DNA from: Branchiostoma floridae
Lineage: Eukaryota > Chordata > Leptocardii > Amphioxiformes > Branchiostomatidae
Assembly (NCBI RefSeq): GCF_000003815.2
Contig: NC_049990.1
Location: 6,470,976-6,534,975, forward strand
Direction: 5' to 3'
DNA length: 64,000 nucleotides
The notes under the pieces: model-generated
What the model was told of the DNA's origin: nothing
What the model saw: the letters and a program-made list of their open reading frames with translations, nothing else
Database searches by the model: none
In this document: positions 61,023 through 64,000 of the stretch, one piece after another
Layout: every line of letters starts with the position of its first letter
How positions within the stretch are numbered: position 1 is the first letter of the stretch
Program-made: the position numbers and the translations under genes

Positions 61023-62811
61023 GGTTGAAGTCCCGTTTTGCTGCAAGTCAGGCTTTGACACGACCAGGCCACCGTTTACACAACCTCACTTACGTATGCT
61101 GTTACAAAATGTGTGTAATAAGTCACTAATTTATCGAAATGCGTGCCGATACTAAGCTGATCCACGACAGCGCCTCAAGATTTGAAACTGAGAGATAACT
61201 CCAGCCGGGGGATAAAGAAGGGCTCGCCAACAAAAGGACTTGATTCTGCACAACTAGGTAGACTTGCCCTTTCTATGAGTGGAGGTCCACCAAAGTATAT
61301 GACACCAACTACCAAGTTACGTCACTTAGGGTGTGCCCTAGCTAGGGATGAAAGTCCACAAGTACGACTCGGTACCTGAAGCCACTTCACTGGATGATAT
61401 GATGAAAAAAGAAACGTATTGACGTAACCTGTGGTGATATTAGAAAACAAAAGGAACAACATACGAGTATTTCATGTATACAGGGGTGGGGGATTACTAA
61501 AGATGTCCAGGTCAACTAGGCTTTGAATTGTTTGCCTAAGGTGTGTCTCCAGAGTTGTTCGTGTCTTGAATTATGTCTTGATTTCTATACAGATATATCA
61601 CATGATAGCCGTTTACCATGGCAAATGTACAAATGTTTATTCTTGCCGTAGAGCACGGGACACAGAAACAAACAAAAAGGTTGACATGAAGTCTTTAGAA
61701 GAATCAGAGATGATATATTGTTTTTTGATGCATGAAGTTACTAAAGTGGTGCTTCTGTGTCTTATATATATATATATATATAAACACTTAAGCAGTTGAT
61801 TGACGTGGATGTTGATATCTGTACGTCTTATCTATAATTTGATGACGTCTGAACACGTGATGACATCTTCACCACAACATGTCGGTAAATAACGAAAGGT
61901 CACATACTAAGAAGTTCTCTTCAAATAATGCATTTTGACCATTCTATTTTGTCAAATCGACAATGTTTCTTAATTAGAGGGCTGTGTTAGACATGTCCAA
62001 GTCGAATACTCTGAATCATACAGTCTTTACGTGTGTAAAAGACGTGTTTCGCCCTCGAGTACGACATAATAAGACCCGTCCGATCGGTCGACGTCCGATA
62101 GGCTCTTTTATGACCTCTGACACTCCTCCTAACTCGACCTCCACAAAACTTGAAGCGGCCCCGACAGCCGACACTTTCGAGTCAAAATAAAAGCACAAAC
62201 AAAACGAACAAATGTACTTTTCGTCGTCTGATGTCAGTCAATGTTTTACAAACATTGTCAGATAAAACAAAACAAAAATCGACGATACCTTTATTGTGGA
62301 TTCAACACACTTCTACCATAAAGTAAAGATACCATGTAGACGGTGATTCAATTGTGCATGCTGGTGGCATGATAAACATAGTTTTAATTCTGTACTTTCC
62401 TCCTTTACTTTTAATACCCTGTCTTTTACGTTGTAATATACTCAAAACTATTAGGCCCTACGATACCACTAAGCAGCCTCTAACTAGTTAACTAAATTTC
62501 TAGTCAAAGCTCTCTGGATATTCAGATGAATAGTTAACTGCATTTCTGGTCGAAGTTCTCTGTATATGCACTAGCGAGGGCGAGATATGTTTATGACTTT
62601 TGACTTTGTAATTTGAATATGATTTCTAAAACTGTATTTTGAAAGTCAACAAACGCATAAAGCTAACAAATACACTTCTTTATCAATAATGATTCGTTTG
62701 AACTATTTTTGTCGTTTGAACAATTTTTGTCACTCATGCATGGTCGCTCAACAGCCGCCACCTAGCGGTAGACAGGGAGTTTAACAGGTGACGTGTATCG
62801 TTTGAGTTTGA
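61023..62811. other. Intergenic region between tandem ferroxidase genes
   Basis: Contains the 5-prime region and promoter of the gene starting at 61022 and the 3-prime UTR of the gene ending at 62812. No other gene recognised. A short (TA)n run lies near 61761-61780. No iron-responsive-element hairpin was identified by eye. Confidence 0.45.
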
Positions 62812-63550
62812 CTAAGCTTCAGCAGGTTCCACGGTGTAGGTAGTGCGCATGCCCAGTACGAAGTGATCGCTGTTGTGGCAGTGCACCAGCCAGGTGCCGG
62901 GGTTATTCGGGGTCATGTGAACCGTCGCAAAGGTTCCTGGGAAACAAAGGAGAGAGAATTTCAAATCAAACGTCATATGACGCTTACAAACGTTTGGTAT
63001 GTAGCCGATACGCTTCTGCAAAAGCATAATGGTGCCAGACACATGATCGGTCCTTTAGTGTGCTCATGGTGGGGCTCCTCAAACATGGGACCCCAAATGA
63101 TATCAACGTTCTCTCAGCAGAAAACCTATTCATACTAGCTAGTAAAAAAACTATGCCTTGAGGACGTTTATACGTCATCCCGATGACACAAACAAAACAA
63201 AACAAAACAAAACCAGATTTATTCACGAAATAAATATCATGATTTCCATCCATAGGTTAAGCTGACCGCCAACCAAAGTATCCGGAAACACATATACAAA
63301 TAAACAAACACATAGAAACACCGTAAACAATACCTCCGCTCACGGAGGTAAACAGACTCACCTGGAAATAGATCCCAAACGTCCCCACGCTGGCGCATGT
63401 CCGGCCCGGTGGTGCGAGTGAAGGCGTTGCCGTGGAAGTGCGCGGCGTGCGCGTCCACCTCCGTCCCCATCCCCATCAGGTACCAGTCCACACTCTCCCC
63501 CACACTCATCCGCAGGCCACGCAGGTTCCCCAGGGTCAAACCGTTGATGG
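62812..63550 (-). CDS. Second hephaestin/ceruloplasmin-like ferroxidase, last two exons (partial)
   Basis: Minus-strand exons 63362-63550 (189 nt, same size and phase as exon 14 of the complete gene) and 62812-62936 with stop TAG at 62812-62814. They encode the end of the sixth cupredoxin domain: [16 protein letters not shown] with the type 1 and trinuclear histidines, then [15 protein letters not shown] with the Cys, the His five residues on and the Met ten residues on. Translation ends about 12 residues after that Met (TVEPAEA), so this paralogue has no stalk or transmembrane helix and should be a secreted, ceruloplasmin-type enzyme. The rest lies beyond the right edge. It is tandem to, and on the same strand as, the membrane form. 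Confidence 0.85.
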
Positions 63551-64000
63551 CTGGAATTAAGAAAAAGAATCAAATGATGACTACCCACAAGGTCAAACAA
63601 ATCGGCAAAACTGGTCAGGATGGCAAGCTGAAAAAGAGCCTTAAACTATACTACTGGAAGAACAATGCTGTGACAAGCTCTACACGTACGTGGGTCCCCT
63701 AGAGTCAAGCCGTAAATGGCTGGAATTAAGAAAAATATCAGATGATGAATACCCAATCAAGAGTAACCCAAATCGGCGAAAATGGTCAGGTGGCAAGCTG
63801 AATAAGAGCCTAAAACTATACTTTTGGCAGAACATTGCTTTGACAAGCTCTTCGTGGGTACCCCTAGGGTCAAGCCGTTGATAGCTACAATCAGGAAACG
63901 AAAGGATGGATAACCACTGAAGAAACTGCATCGGCATAACTGGTCAGGGTGGCAATATGTACAAGATCCCAATACAGTACTATTGGCAGATCATTGCTGT
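63529..64000. repeat. About 160-bp tandem repeat that duplicates an exon head and its acceptor
   Basis: Three units begin at about 63529, 63693 and 63858. Each carries the first two dozen bases of the penultimate ferroxidase exon (plus strand GGGTCAAACCGTTGATGGCT and variants) with its adjoining acceptor, then a shared intron block (GGTCAGG-ATGGCAAGCTGAA, AAGAGCCT-AAACTATACT). Only the unit at 63550 continues into the full exon. The window ends inside the third unit. Confidence 0.85.

Overview
This is an animal genomic window, not prokaryotic: the coding content is split into many short GT-AG exons (one probable GC-AG intron) spread over tens of kilobases, with polymerase III tRNA genes in introns, MITE-like and LINE-like debris, microsatellites and one 100-N assembly gap (47293-47392). 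The gene set (a 12-TM Patched-domain protein, a small death-domain protein with a nearby paralogue, several hephaestin/ceruloplasmin-type ferroxidases, an intron-containing sulfoquinovosidase-like GH31 enzyme) and the repeat style suggest a marine deuterostome, most likely an amphioxus (Branchiostoma). The species call is inference.

Layout. 1-16.4 kb: the first coding exon of a small protein (1437-1536, minus) whose remaining exons would lie left of the window, then a six-exon death-domain gene (8692-15300, minus). Its first coding exon is preceded by about eight degenerate tandem copies of its own splice-acceptor/start-codon region (15301-16400). 16.4-23.5 kb: no gene recognised. 23.5-37.7 kb: a complete 22-exon Patched/PTCHD3-like gene on the minus strand (1017 aa), with two nearly identical tRNA-Glu(CTC) genes in opposite orientation in its introns. 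37.7-39.6 kb: a divergent intergenic region. 39.6-45.5 kb: a nine-exon plus-strand GH31 gene (736 aa) closely resembling bacterial YihQ sulfoquinovosidase, with added signal peptide and C-terminal membrane anchor. 46.1-64 kb: a multicopper ferroxidase cluster made of a plus-strand fragment (exons 1 and 3 only, interrupted by a repeat array and the gap), a complete 16-exon membrane-anchored hephaestin-like gene on minus (1194 aa), and the last two exons of a second minus-strand ferroxidase that lacks a membrane anchor and runs off the right edge.

Biology. The ferroxidases would oxidise Fe(II) during iron export. The GH31 enzyme would release sulfoquinovose from sulfolipid of photosynthetic organisms, plausible for a filter feeder. 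The Patched-like protein is an RND-superfamily membrane protein, and the death-domain protein belongs to apoptosis/innate-immunity adaptor families. Nothing indicates that these genes act together except within the ferroxidase cluster.

The most interesting points are the chordate-type sulfoquinovosidase with an almost complete sulfonate-recognition signature (one Tyr-to-Phe change), the recurrent tandem duplication of exon-boundary segments in three genes, and the inverted, partial ferroxidase copy next to inward-facing repeat arrays. All exon models were built by eye from splice sites and reading-frame continuity, without transcript evidence.
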